Assembly: GCA_049116335.1 (NCBI GenBank) | Contig: JAGDYZ010000017.1 | Span: 29,212 to 93,211 of the forward strand | From: CANMIH01 sp049116335 | Lineage (GTDB): Bacteria > Pseudomonadota > Alphaproteobacteria > Rhodobacterales > Rhodobacteraceae | DNA: 64,000 nt | Direction of reading: 5' to 3' | In this document: piece by piece, positions 34,737-43,056 of the stretch | Layout of the letters: every line of letters begins with the position of its first letter | Position numbering within the stretch: the first letter of the stretch is position 1 | The notes under the pieces: model-generated | Seen by the model: only the letters and a program-made list of their open reading frames with translations | Database searches by the model: none | Told to the model about the DNA's origin: nothing | Program-made: the position numbers and the translations under genes

Positions 34737-35722
34737 GGCTTGCTCCCCAATTTGATATTTTCGGCAATCATCGAGACCATTTCGAACATAATGGCCGATG
34801 CGGTCAGAGCGGTAATCTGGTTCGGATTGTCTTTGGTTGGCATCATGCAGACAATATCACCGCCGACGATATTCATCCCACGCGCCGCATGGAGCAAGGC
34901 CACCGCTTCGTCGATGTCAAACCCTTTTTCCCCTGGCTCAAGGTTGGAAACCCCCGGCGCAATAGACGGGTCCAAACAATCAAGATCAAAGGTTATGTAC
35001 ACTGGTTTGCCCGCCATAACCTCTTTGATCTGAGCAACAACACCCTCGATGCCACGCTTACGGAATTCCTTCATCGACACAACATTATAGCCATAATCAT
35101 ACGACGGTTGCAGCCAATCGAGAGTGCGGGCATGGCCCCTCAGTCCGATCTGCATGGAGTGGGTCGGGTCCACCTTTCCCTGATCAGCCAGATAGGCCCC
35201 CCAATGGGCCGCGGATTTTTTGGCTCCGAGGAAATGATCAACCTTGGTGAAAACATCCGTATGGGCGTCAAAATGCAAAAAACAAATTGGGTCACCTCCG
35301 GTGATTTGACCACAGCCCAAAGCCTGCACAATACCGCCAGTGATCGAATGATCCCCCCCCACCGAAACAGGCCGCGCACCGGTGGCGTCGATCTCCGAGT
35401 AAAACCGGGTGATCTGCTCAATGCAGTCTTCGTTGTCATTGGCACGGGGAAAAGGAACATCCCCCACGTCAACCACCTTTGCCGCCTCCCAGGGGTTCAG
35501 TTGAAACTCTGCGTGCACCCGGCGTGCGACCGACGAGACGTTGCGCAGCGCTCGTGGTCCGAGGTGCTGATCCCGTTCCGTTGTTCCGTTTCCAGCGGAA
35601 TGCGGCACACCGACCAAAGCGATATCCTTACCTTCTGCCCCCTCGTTCGCGCAGCGAAACAGTGTTGGAATGCCCCACCAGTACAAGTTTTCCATCATGG
35701 AATTGAGATGTTCGTTGGCCAT
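34733..35722 (-). CDS. ureohydrolase paralogue with a divergent substrate loop
   Basis: 329 residues. The metal ligands are intact (GGDHSI, FDAHTDV, FDLDCLDPSIAPG). The loop that follows reads GVSNLEPGEKGF instead of the common GTGTPEPGG, so its substrate pocket probably differs from that of the downstream partner. The two proteins are only moderately alike and are translationally coupled. They may form separate enzymes for two related guanidino compounds or a mixed oligomer. A rho-independent-type terminator lies just upstream, between this gene and the transporter permease. Confidence 0.88.
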   Translation of the reverse strand: MANEHLNSMMENLYWWGIPTLFRCANEGAEGKDIALVGVPHSAGNGTTERDQHLGPRALRNVSSVARRVHAEFQLNPWEAAKVVDVGDVPFPRANDNEDCIEQITRFYSEIDATGARPVSVGGDHSITGGIVQALGCGQITGGDPICFLHFDAHTDVFTKVDHFLGAKKSAAHWGAYLADQGKVDPTHSMQIGLRGHARTLDWLQPSYDYGYNVVSMKEFRKRGIEGVVAQIKEVMAGKPVYITFDLDCLDPSIAPGVSNLEPGEKGFDIDEAVALLHAARGMNIVGGDIVCMMPTKDNPNQITALTASAIMFEMVSMIAENIKLGSKP

Positions 35723-35742
35723 TTTTTTCTCCGGATACTGTG

Positions 35743-35781
35743 AAAAAAATGCCCCGGCGACATGGGTTGAACACCGGGGCA
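35743..35781 (-). terminator. rho-independent-type terminator between transporter and ureohydrolase genes
   Basis: Read on the minus strand, TGCCCCGG and CCGGGGCA form an eight-base stem around a 16-base loop, followed directly by seven T. It lies 14 bases after the permease stop. It could end most transcripts and make ureohydrolase expression depend on read-through. Confidence 0.8.
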
Positions 35782-35794
35782 GGTCTGGGAGTTA

Positions 35795-37354
35795 TCAGTC
35801 GTTGCGATTGCTTCGGCGGTAAGCCCCCTGAGCGATCCGGTCGATCACCATCGCGCAAAACAGGATCGCCAAGCCCCCCAATAGACCCTGCCCTTTGGCC
35901 GCATATTGCAAGGCTTCAAGGATCAGCGCGCCCAGTCCTTCAGCCCCAATGAGAGACGCAATCACCACCATAGACAACGCCATAAGGATGGTCTGATTGA
36001 TGCCCGTCATGATCGACGGCAGCGCAAGTGGCAGTTCGACGTTGAACAAGAGTTGTTTTCTCGAACACCCGAACGCGATGGCGGCCTCTTTGGTGCTTTC
36101 CGGAACACCGCGCATGCCCAAAGCAGTCAGTCTAATCACGGGTGGCATGGCAAAGATCAACGTCGCGAGCACACCGGGGGGTTTGCCTGTTCCAAAGAAC
36201 GCGATGATTGGGATCAAATAGACAAACGCAGGCATTGTTTGCATGAAATCTAGCACAGGCTCGGCAAAGGCATAAGCGCGTTTGGACTTTCCGAACCAAA
36301 TTCCAAGTGGAACGCCGATCAGCACACACAGGAAGGCACCCGCACCGATCAATGCAACCGTTATCATCGCCAGCTCCCAAAGACCCATGAATGCCAGATA
36401 TGCAAGAGAAGCGGCAGTGAAGATCGCAACACGCGCACCCGCAAGGCGCAGTGCCATCACAACTGTGACAAACATCACAACCGGCCAGGGTGTCTGGATC
36501 AGCAGCACCTCAAGCCCATCGAGAACCCAACGAATAGAGGCGGTGACACCATCAAACACGTCACCAAAATTGTTGGCGAGCCAGTCGAACCCCGCATCGC
36601 CTTTTTTGGCAAGGATAGAGAAATACTCTCGACCCACCGGAAACTCGGTTATGGTCACCCGCTCCCCCAGTAGTCCGCCGGTGAGTGTCGACACGAACTC
36701 TTCAGGCTTTGCCACAGTAAATCGGATCAAGGTCAACGGCCAAACCGCCAACAGACCAATCAGACCGAACCAGATCCCTGACCGGCGCAGGCCGCTTTGC
36801 ACCTTTTGCCCCGAGCGCCATTTCAGATACTGAGCCTCGTAGGCGTAATTTGCGTATAGCCCCTCGATCAGCTTGAGGGCCAGCAACAAGACAAGTCCGG
36901 TCAACAGGATGGTTAGCGCCGCACTGCTGGCCAAGTTGGCCGCATCCAGCGCCTTTTCAGCGGCATTTCTGAGATTGTCAGCGATCTTCAGTTTTTCCGC
37001 GGCCCCTGCCACATCACCGGCAGCGGTCAACTCTGCGGCCTGTGCCTCTCGTTTGGCGATATTTGCTTCAAGCCGTTCGACGCGGGCCAGTTGATCCGCA
37101 CCCAACTCACCCCACAGGCCACGGCCGATCTGCACAAGGGCAAACAATTCCAGAACAAGAAAGATCCAGAAAAAACCCCAAACTCCGCGTGCAGCGCCCC
37201 AAAGGGGACCGCATATGGCTGCCATCATGTTCCAAGACCAGGTAAAGCCTGTCTTGCCTTGGATTTTAGAAAACTCGGTTTCGTAAAAGCGCGCGTTGTC
37301 CTGCGCAAAGGCCGCAACGTTGTGCTCGTCGGCTGATGACTGTGTGTCCCTCAT
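35795..37354 (-). CDS. ProW/OpuAB-type ABC permease with a long N-terminal extension
   Basis: 519 residues. The C-terminal 280 are a standard glycine-betaine/proline-type permease (IGVPLGIWFG, FMQTMPAFVYLIPIIAFFGTG, EAAIAFGCSRKQLLFNVELP). The first 220 are unusual: an aromatic-rich start with FTWSWNMMAAICGPLWGAARG, a membrane segment, an alanine/lysine-rich coiled-coil-like stretch (about 85-130), and another membrane segment. The opening resembles DUF2628-like membrane proteins. Known ProW proteins have a shorter N-terminal tail. It overlaps the ATPase gene by four bases. The substrate is likely a zwitterion or cationic amine. Confidence 0.88.
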   Translation of the reverse strand: MRDTQSSADEHNVAAFAQDNARFYETEFSKIQGKTGFTWSWNMMAAICGPLWGAARGVWGFFWIFLVLELFALVQIGRGLWGELGADQLARVERLEANIAKREAQAAELTAAGDVAGAAEKLKIADNLRNAAEKALDAANLASSAALTILLTGLVLLLALKLIEGLYANYAYEAQYLKWRSGQKVQSGLRRSGIWFGLIGLLAVWPLTLIRFTVAKPEEFVSTLTGGLLGERVTITEFPVGREYFSILAKKGDAGFDWLANNFGDVFDGVTASIRWVLDGLEVLLIQTPWPVVMFVTVVMALRLAGARVAIFTAASLAYLAFMGLWELAMITVALIGAGAFLCVLIGVPLGIWFGKSKRAYAFAEPVLDFMQTMPAFVYLIPIIAFFGTGKPPGVLATLIFAMPPVIRLTALGMRGVPESTKEAAIAFGCSRKQLLFNVELPLALPSIMTGINQTILMALSMVVIASLIGAEGLGALILEALQYAAKGQGLLGGLAILFCAMVIDRIAQGAYRRSNRND

Positions 37355-38400
37355 GCCTTGCCTCCTTGAATGCCTTTAAGAAGCGTTGCACGGTCGACCA
37401 CACCGATGTCGGCACCGTCGTCGCCGGTGATGATGATCACGTTTTCGGTTGAGGTCGCGATGTCAATCAGCTGGTCGAGATCGGTTCCGTGATGGGCACG
37501 CGGGCTTTCGTCGAAATTCACCGGTCGGGTGGGTTTGTACTCGCCAATAGGCACCATAATCGAATGGGCAAAAACCAGTTTCAATTTGGAAATGCCATCG
37601 ACGAAATCGCGCACATAATCGTCGGCAGGTTTGGTCACGATTTCCTCTGGGGTGCCGATTTGTACGATACGCCCGTCTTTCATGATCGCAATGCGATTGC
37701 CTATGCGGATCGCTTCATCAAGATCATGTGTGATAAAGACAGTTGTTTTATTCAGCTCAGCCGATAGCGCCATGAACTGATCCTGCAACTGCCGTCGGAT
37801 CAGCGGGTCCAGTGCCGAGAATGGCTCGTCCATCAACAGGACATCGGGATCGGAGGCCAACGCTCGCGCCAATCCAACACGTTGCTGCATGCCACCGGAC
37901 AATTCGCTGGGAAAGCGGTCCTCGTAGCCAGTCAAATTTACCCGATCGAGGCACTTTTGCGAAATCTCCCATCGGCGGGATTTTGGCTCACCCCGAACTT
38001 GCAACGGAAAGGCCACATTGTCGCGAACTGTGCGGTGCGGCAGGAGAGCCATGTGCTGGAACACCATGCCGATGTTGCGCGCACGGATTTCTCGAAGGTC
38101 ATTATCCGAGAGTCCCAACATGTCATTACCCAAAACGTTGATGTTGCCAGCTGTTGGTTCGATCAATCGGTTCAGGTGCCGGACCATGGTGGATTTGCCT
38201 GATCCCGACAAACCCATCACACAGAAGATCTCTCCTCGTTTTACCGAAAAAGACACATCTGCAATCCCGACAACACAGCCGAATTCCTGCAAAACTTCTG
38301 GTTTGCCGAGCCCGCGCTCCCGGATTGCAGCCATAGCGGCATCGGCGTTCCTTCCGAAAACCTTCCACACCCCGTCCAGTGTGATCACGTCATCACTCAT
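37351..38400 (-). CDS. ProV/OpuAA-type ABC ATPase with CBS region
   Basis: 349 residues: Walker A GLSGSGKST, signature LSGGMQQR, Walker B LLMDEPFSALDP and switch His in FITHDLDEAI. The extra N-terminal segment and the C-terminal CBS-like region (about 290-345, ending DIGVVDRATLLKGI) are typical of ProV/OpuAA, where they sense ionic strength. Works with the permease and binding protein of this operon. A catabolic importer of this family is as plausible as an osmoprotectant one, because the operon also encodes degradative enzymes. Confidence 0.93.
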   Translation of the reverse strand: MSDDVITLDGVWKVFGRNADAAMAAIRERGLGKPEVLQEFGCVVGIADVSFSVKRGEIFCVMGLSGSGKSTMVRHLNRLIEPTAGNINVLGNDMLGLSDNDLREIRARNIGMVFQHMALLPHRTVRDNVAFPLQVRGEPKSRRWEISQKCLDRVNLTGYEDRFPSELSGGMQQRVGLARALASDPDVLLMDEPFSALDPLIRRQLQDQFMALSAELNKTTVFITHDLDEAIRIGNRIAIMKDGRIVQIGTPEEIVTKPADDYVRDFVDGISKLKLVFAHSIMVPIGEYKPTRPVNFDESPRAHHGTDLDQLIDIATSTENVIIITGDDGADIGVVDRATLLKGIQGGKA

Positions 38401-38466
38401 CGGCTTCCCCTGTAACTTTGGTGACCCGGGCGAAACCTGCGCCCGGGCGATGGGTTCAGATCAAGG

Positions 38467-39417
38467 TCAGTTGAACCAGCCGTCGACCAGATCAGTGTTT
38501 GCATCGACCCACTCACGTGCAAATTCAGCGGGGTCTTTGCCGTCCACTGACAGAGCAAAGACAATGGCGTTCACCTGTTCAGTTGATAGCTGAATTTTGC
38601 CCAACATCGCGGCTGTCTCTGGCTGCGTTTCGGACAATCCACTGGCATAAAACACATGCAACTTGGCAGCATCCCATGCGGTTCCTGCCTTGGAATTTTC
38701 CAACCAGTTGGGGTCATCTGTTGGTTGCTTTACATCCCATTCCGCGGCGTCAAAGTCGGGCTCGCTTAGCGGTACGAGGTCATAAAGCGAGAACATATGG
38801 TGCGGAGTGTAACAGTAGAAAACAATGTTTTGCTGCTGAGCCACGGCATTGTCGACCTGTGCCAGCGCCAGAGTTTCATCCATCTCCATCAGGTTCATAG
38901 TTTCCGCATAGCCATAGGATTTGGCACGAATTTTCTCGATGTTGGTCGACGCCCAGCCAGCACCGCCGATCCACATCTCACCCCGGCCATCGCCGTCGGT
39001 GTCAAAATTCGCGGCCATGTCTGGATCGGTCAGATCGCTGAGCGCCGAAATGCCTGTGCGCTCTTGGGTGTCTTTTGTCACGCAGATCTGCTGATCCGAG
39101 AGCACCGCATTGGGATTCAAAGCGACCGTGCCTTTTTCGGATACAAAGGTGTCATGCAGGTTTTGTTGATTGGGCAACCAGACTTCGGGATGCACATGCA
39201 TTGCACCGGAATCCATTGCCTCGAAAATGATTGGGTTTGTGCCATTCTGCAATGAAACTTCTAGGCCCAGATTGTCCTCAAGCGCGACCTTGAGAATATG
39301 CGCTGTACCGCGGACCGAAGCCCAGTTCGGAACGCCAATGATAACGTCTTGCGCTATGGCCGTGCTGCCCAGCGAGGCAACCAGTGCGGCTGTTGTCAAT
39401 GTCATGGATTTATTCAT
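38467..39417 (-). CDS. ProX/OpuAC-type periplasmic binding protein
   Basis: 316 residues with a Sec signal (TTAALVASLGSTAIAQ) and the OpuAC fold: IIGVPNWASVRGTAHILK, AMHVHPEVWLPNQQNLHD and YCYTPHHMFSLYDLVPL. Tryptophan and tyrosine residues that could form an aromatic cage for a cationic group are present (for example NW and EVW). The family binds glycine betaine, choline, carnitine and similar amines. In this operon a guanidinium group could be held the same way. The start is placed at the ATG at 39417. Confidence 0.9.
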   Translation of the reverse strand: MNKSMTLTTAALVASLGSTAIAQDVIIGVPNWASVRGTAHILKVALEDNLGLEVSLQNGTNPIIFEAMDSGAMHVHPEVWLPNQQNLHDTFVSEKGTVALNPNAVLSDQQICVTKDTQERTGISALSDLTDPDMAANFDTDGDGRGEMWIGGAGWASTNIEKIRAKSYGYAETMNLMEMDETLALAQVDNAVAQQQNIVFYCYTPHHMFSLYDLVPLSEPDFDAAEWDVKQPTDDPNWLENSKAGTAWDAAKLHVFYASGLSETQPETAAMLGKIQLSTEQVNAIVFALSVDGKDPAEFAREWVDANTDLVDGWFN

Positions 39418-39476
39418 TTTAGTCTCCCTGTTTTAGTTGATCACATTGTTTTTGGCGCGCGCTTTTCGGCAGGTGG

Positions 39477-40718
39477 TCACGATGCCGGCGTTGATTGATT
39501 TGAAAGAGTAAGAGCGGCCTGCAAAAGAACATTGCAACCTGCCTCAAGATGGTCGGGGTCTGCCCATTCAGCTTCGTTGTGACTTAGCCCGTCGCGGCAG
39601 GGGACAAAGACCATCGCTGTGGGGACTTTGCGTGCGACCTGACAGGCATCGTGGCCAGCACCTGAAACCATCCGACGCCAGGGTTTGCCAGAGGCCTTGG
39701 CGGCCTCTTCGATAGCCGCGACACAGCGATCATCAAAGACGACCGGCGGGTTATGCCAGATCAACTGGACATCCACCTGAGCGTCCTGTTCGCATTCAAT
39801 TGCATGTCGGAGAGCGTTATCCATGCCTTGCAGCACGGAATCGTCGGGGTGGCGCATATCAATGGTAATCCGCACTTCTCCTGGAATGGTGTTGCGGGAA
39901 TTTGGGGTGACATGCAGCTCACCCACGGTGCCGACGCCTTCTGGACCATAGGCCAGAGCAATCCGCTGAATTTCCTGTATCAGGCGCGCAGCGGCAACAA
40001 GTGCATCGCTACGACCCAGCATCGGAGTTGACCCGGAATGCGCGTCCCGCCCAAAGACCGTGACATCATACCAGCGTTGCCCCTGCCCTCTGGTGACAAC
40101 CCCGATGACTTCATCGTGGTTTTCAAGAATAGGACCCTGTTCGATATGGGCTTCTAAAAACGCACCCAGCTTATGCCCACCGCAGGGCAGCGCGCCCTGA
40201 TAGCCAATACTCTCTAGCGCGTCACCCAAACACACCCCATCAGAATCCTGCCGGCTAAGCGCAAACTCCAGATCGAACAGCCCAGCATAAACACCTGAAC
40301 ACAGCATCGCGGGTGCAAACCGCGCCCCTTCCTCGTTTGTCCAGTTCACGATTTCAATCGGAGCATCGGTCTGCACGTCGTGGTCATTTAAGGTGCGCAC
40401 GATTTCAAGACCTGCGAGCACCCCAAACACACCATCGAACTTGCCACCATGTGGTTGGGTATCGAGATGACTACCGATCGCAATTGGCAGAGCATCCGGA
40501 TCACGCCCTTCGCGACGGGCAAACATGTTTCCAAGCCGGTCAAATGTCACAGAACACCCTGCGTCCTGACACCATTGACGAAACAACTCACGCGCCTGTC
40601 GGTCGCCATCTGTCAGCGCCAAGCGTCCACAACCACCACCCGGCAATGCATCAATCTGGGCCATCTCCATAATGCTTTGCCACAGGCGGTCACGATCTAT
40701 GCGCAAGGCCTGGCTCAT
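39477..40718 (-). CDS. N-carbamoyl-amino-acid hydrolase / allantoate-amidohydrolase-family enzyme
   Basis: 413 residues of the M20/hydantoinase-carbamoylase family. Metal motifs: AIGSHLDTQPHGGKFDGVFG (His, Asp) and NWTNEEGARF (Glu pair), with the dimer-domain GRDAHSGSTPM and the C-terminal SGAGHDACQVA. It hydrolyses N-carbamoyl-amino acids (or ureidoglycine-type compounds) to amine, CO2 and ammonia. It overlaps the deiminase-family gene upstream by four bases, so both are made together. Together they could turn a guanidino acid into an amino acid via the ureido form. Confidence 0.9.
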   Translation of the reverse strand: MSQALRIDRDRLWQSIMEMAQIDALPGGGCGRLALTDGDRQARELFRQWCQDAGCSVTFDRLGNMFARREGRDPDALPIAIGSHLDTQPHGGKFDGVFGVLAGLEIVRTLNDHDVQTDAPIEIVNWTNEEGARFAPAMLCSGVYAGLFDLEFALSRQDSDGVCLGDALESIGYQGALPCGGHKLGAFLEAHIEQGPILENHDEVIGVVTRGQGQRWYDVTVFGRDAHSGSTPMLGRSDALVAAARLIQEIQRIALAYGPEGVGTVGELHVTPNSRNTIPGEVRITIDMRHPDDSVLQGMDNALRHAIECEQDAQVDVQLIWHNPPVVFDDRCVAAIEEAAKASGKPWRRMVSGAGHDACQVARKVPTAMVFVPCRDGLSHNEAEWADPDHLEAGCNVLLQAALTLSNQSTPAS

Positions 40719-41659
40719 GCGTCTTCACGGCACAGAGCCTGGCTCAGACAGTGAACACCACCACCACCAAGCGTAAACATCGACATATCCGGGTCATAAA
40801 CGTCGAAACCAAAGGCCTTCATCTTGGCGTTCAGATCGGTGGCTCCTGCCATCGACAGCACTTTGTTGTCGCCAAGTGCCACGAGGTTCACGCCAAGATT
40901 TTTCGCCTCGCGATACGAAACGTCGACAATCTCGATCCCCCACCCCTTGACGATATCCACCAACCAGGGCTCCATGGCGTCAATGCAAGCCACAGCGAGC
41001 TTATCGGCCAGCGGCACAATCAACCCATCCATATGCACGAATTCACGGCTAATCGGCGCGACCACCGCCTCCCAGCCTTCGGTCCGCACAAACTCAGAAA
41101 CTTGTTCGGACCCTTCTTTTTCGGAACGCTCACCGCAGTATCCAATCAGGACGCGACCGGGCTCGATGATGTTGAAGTCACCGCCTTCGAAGTGGCCTGC
41201 AGTCGCGAATTTCCAAATCGGGATATCGTTTTCCTGATAGAACTTGATTGCAGTGGCATAGTCAGCGCGACGGCATTTCAGCTGCATATGGCAGATGAGT
41301 GCGCCCCACGGTGTCATGGCGGAGCTGTCTCGGGCGAAAAAGTTGCGATGCAGCACTTCATCACTGTCAAGGTAATGGCACGTCACGCCATTTTCCTCAT
41401 AGATCGATACCATTTCGGAATGCTGTTTCATCGCCAGCTGCAGATCAAACCTGACGCCAGTTTTGTGCGCATTCGCCAGTGTCCGACCGATGAGGGGACC
41501 GGCCTCAACCCATTGGAAAAACTCGGGCTTGCCCAAAAGCACGTCCGTCAGCTTGGCATGATCGTTGTTGATACCCCAACGCTTTGTTTGTGCAGCCGTT
41601 CCACCCATGAAAGTCAACCTCTTCGTCATTGTTTGCTTTGACGTGAGGGTAATCGGCAT
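40715..41659 (-). CDS. amidinotransferase / arginine-deiminase-family enzyme
   Basis: 314 residues from the ATG at 41659; an ATG ten codons in is the alternative, and neither has a clear ribosome site. Guanidino-modifying-enzyme motifs: FEGGDFNI, the catalytic His-x-Asp in EFVHMDGLI, and the catalytic Cys304 in GGGGVHCLSQ near the C-terminus. The family includes arginine deiminase, dimethylarginine hydrolase and amidinotransferases. Next to a carbamoylase, hydrolysis to a ureido compound is most likely. It is the first gene of the leftward operon and faces a LysR gene. Confidence 0.88.
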   Translation of the reverse strand: MPITLTSKQTMTKRLTFMGGTAAQTKRWGINNDHAKLTDVLLGKPEFFQWVEAGPLIGRTLANAHKTGVRFDLQLAMKQHSEMVSIYEENGVTCHYLDSDEVLHRNFFARDSSAMTPWGALICHMQLKCRRADYATAIKFYQENDIPIWKFATAGHFEGGDFNIIEPGRVLIGYCGERSEKEGSEQVSEFVRTEGWEAVVAPISREFVHMDGLIVPLADKLAVACIDAMEPWLVDIVKGWGIEIVDVSYREAKNLGVNLVALGDNKVLSMAGATDLNAKMKAFGFDVYDPDMSMFTLGGGGVHCLSQALCREDA

Positions 41660-41723
41660 ATTCTTTTATTAAATAACAAGGAAAGGAACTTAACTTTAGT
41701 ATTTATACATGTAATGTGACGAC

Positions 41724-42650
41724 ATGTTGCCCCCTGCACTTTCCAAGGCCGATCTTCACCTCCTCTATGTCTTCTGCAAAGTTGTGGAAGCCCGAGGGTT
41801 TTCGGCCGCACAGATCACCCTGAATGTCGCGGCGTCGACGATTTCGCGCCAGATTTCCGATCTGGAAACGCGCCTCGGCATGCGGTTATGTCAGCGTGGC
41901 CGCAAAGGCTTTCGACTTACCGACAAAGGCGAAATAGTCTATGCGGCGTCGCACAAGCTGTTTGCGGCCTTTGATCAGTTCAGCGAAACCGTTGATGGCA
42001 CACGTGGCAAACTGGTTGGACGCTTGACGGTTGCAGCGATCGACAACTGGGTCTTTAACAACGACGCCCCAATCATGGGGGCTCTTGAAGAATTCACGCG
42101 AATTGCCCCCGACGTGAGCATCGAAATGCACTCACTCGCGCCTGACAACATTGAAGTGGCAGTCCAAAACGGCCAGGTCGCTTTGGGCGTAGGTGTTTTC
42201 CACAAGCACAAGCCTGGCCTGATTTACGAAACGCTGGGATTTGAACGGATCGGGCTTTATTGCGGCAAAGGTCACCCGCTCTTTCTGGCGGATTCAACAG
42301 CACAGGTTGAAAAGCATCTGCCTCAGGCCAATTTCTGTAAGCGGTCCTATTTGAACGAAGATCTCATCGCACCGGTGTCTCGAAATTTGAAATCCACAGC
42401 CAGCGCACATCAGATTGAAGGCGTTGCAATGATGATTTTAACAGATCGGTACATTGGATACCTGCCCGAAAGTTTTGCTGGAATCTGGCTTCGAGAGGGA
42501 CGAATGCGATCTATTGGCGACGGGATGTTTGACCTGAAGTCAGAAATCAAAATTGTAAGATCGCGCGGCGTGGAGCCCAATCTGGTCATGAAAACCTTCA
42601 TCGATCTTGTCCGGAAGTCAGCTCATCACAACCTACCGAGTGTAAGTTGA
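41724..42650 (+). CDS. LysR-family regulator of the guanidino operon
   Basis: 308 residues with an N-terminal winged helix (GFSAAQITLNVAASTISRQISDLETRLGM) and the periplasmic-binding-like effector domain. Only 64 bases separate it from the divergent operon, and an AT-rich TTATTAAATAA palindrome lies there (about 41665-41676). That arrangement is classical for a LysR activator that senses the operon's substrate and controls itself. The effector is unknown. Confidence 0.9.
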   Translation: MLPPALSKADLHLLYVFCKVVEARGFSAAQITLNVAASTISRQISDLETRLGMRLCQRGRKGFRLTDKGEIVYAASHKLFAAFDQFSETVDGTRGKLVGRLTVAAIDNWVFNNDAPIMGALEEFTRIAPDVSIEMHSLAPDNIEVAVQNGQVALGVGVFHKHKPGLIYETLGFERIGLYCGKGHPLFLADSTAQVEKHLPQANFCKRSYLNEDLIAPVSRNLKSTASAHQIEGVAMMILTDRYIGYLPESFAGIWLREGRMRSIGDGMFDLKSEIKIVRSRGVEPNLVMKTFIDLVRKSAHHNLPSVS

Positions 42651-43056
42651 GGCCCGTCTGGGTGTTTTGTTGTTTGTTACCCATGTGAGGTTCGCGCATC
42701 GCGCGGGGAGGGCAACTTTCGCCCGCGAGCAGGATCACCCCAGTTACCATTCGTAAGTTCATCGAATATTGGGCCGTCCTTTCACCTTCCCATACATCTG
42801 AGGCGATATTTCGGTGGCTCATGCAACAAAAGTCATGCACGGAATTTGGGTGAATTACTTTCATGACAATGCGCAAATTTTTCCAATTTCATTCATCGAT
42901 ATTTGTGCAGTATGAGGCCAAGCCTCTCTAGAAGGCTGCTTGTGACATAGTTGATTTCCGCATCCCACCCGATCAGTCGGGCCGCAAGAGGGGCCCACCT
43001 CTTGATGGCGGAGCTTTGTTCGCAGGCTAACGACAATATGTGACAAGGAGGAAGTC
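42651..43056 (+). other. 406-base intergenic region upstream of the second peptide-type importer
   Basis: No gene is supported here. It must hold the promoter of the importer operon, whose first gene has a good AAGGAGGAA ribosome site ending three bases before the ATG. Short inverted repeats occur (for example around 42923-42948), but none is convincing as an operator. Confidence 0.5.

Noticed and set aside
40751..41641. 296-codon plus-strand frame opposite the deiminase-family gene
   Set aside because: The minus strand encodes the conserved Cys, His and Asp motifs of the guanidino-modifying family; this frame shows no motif.
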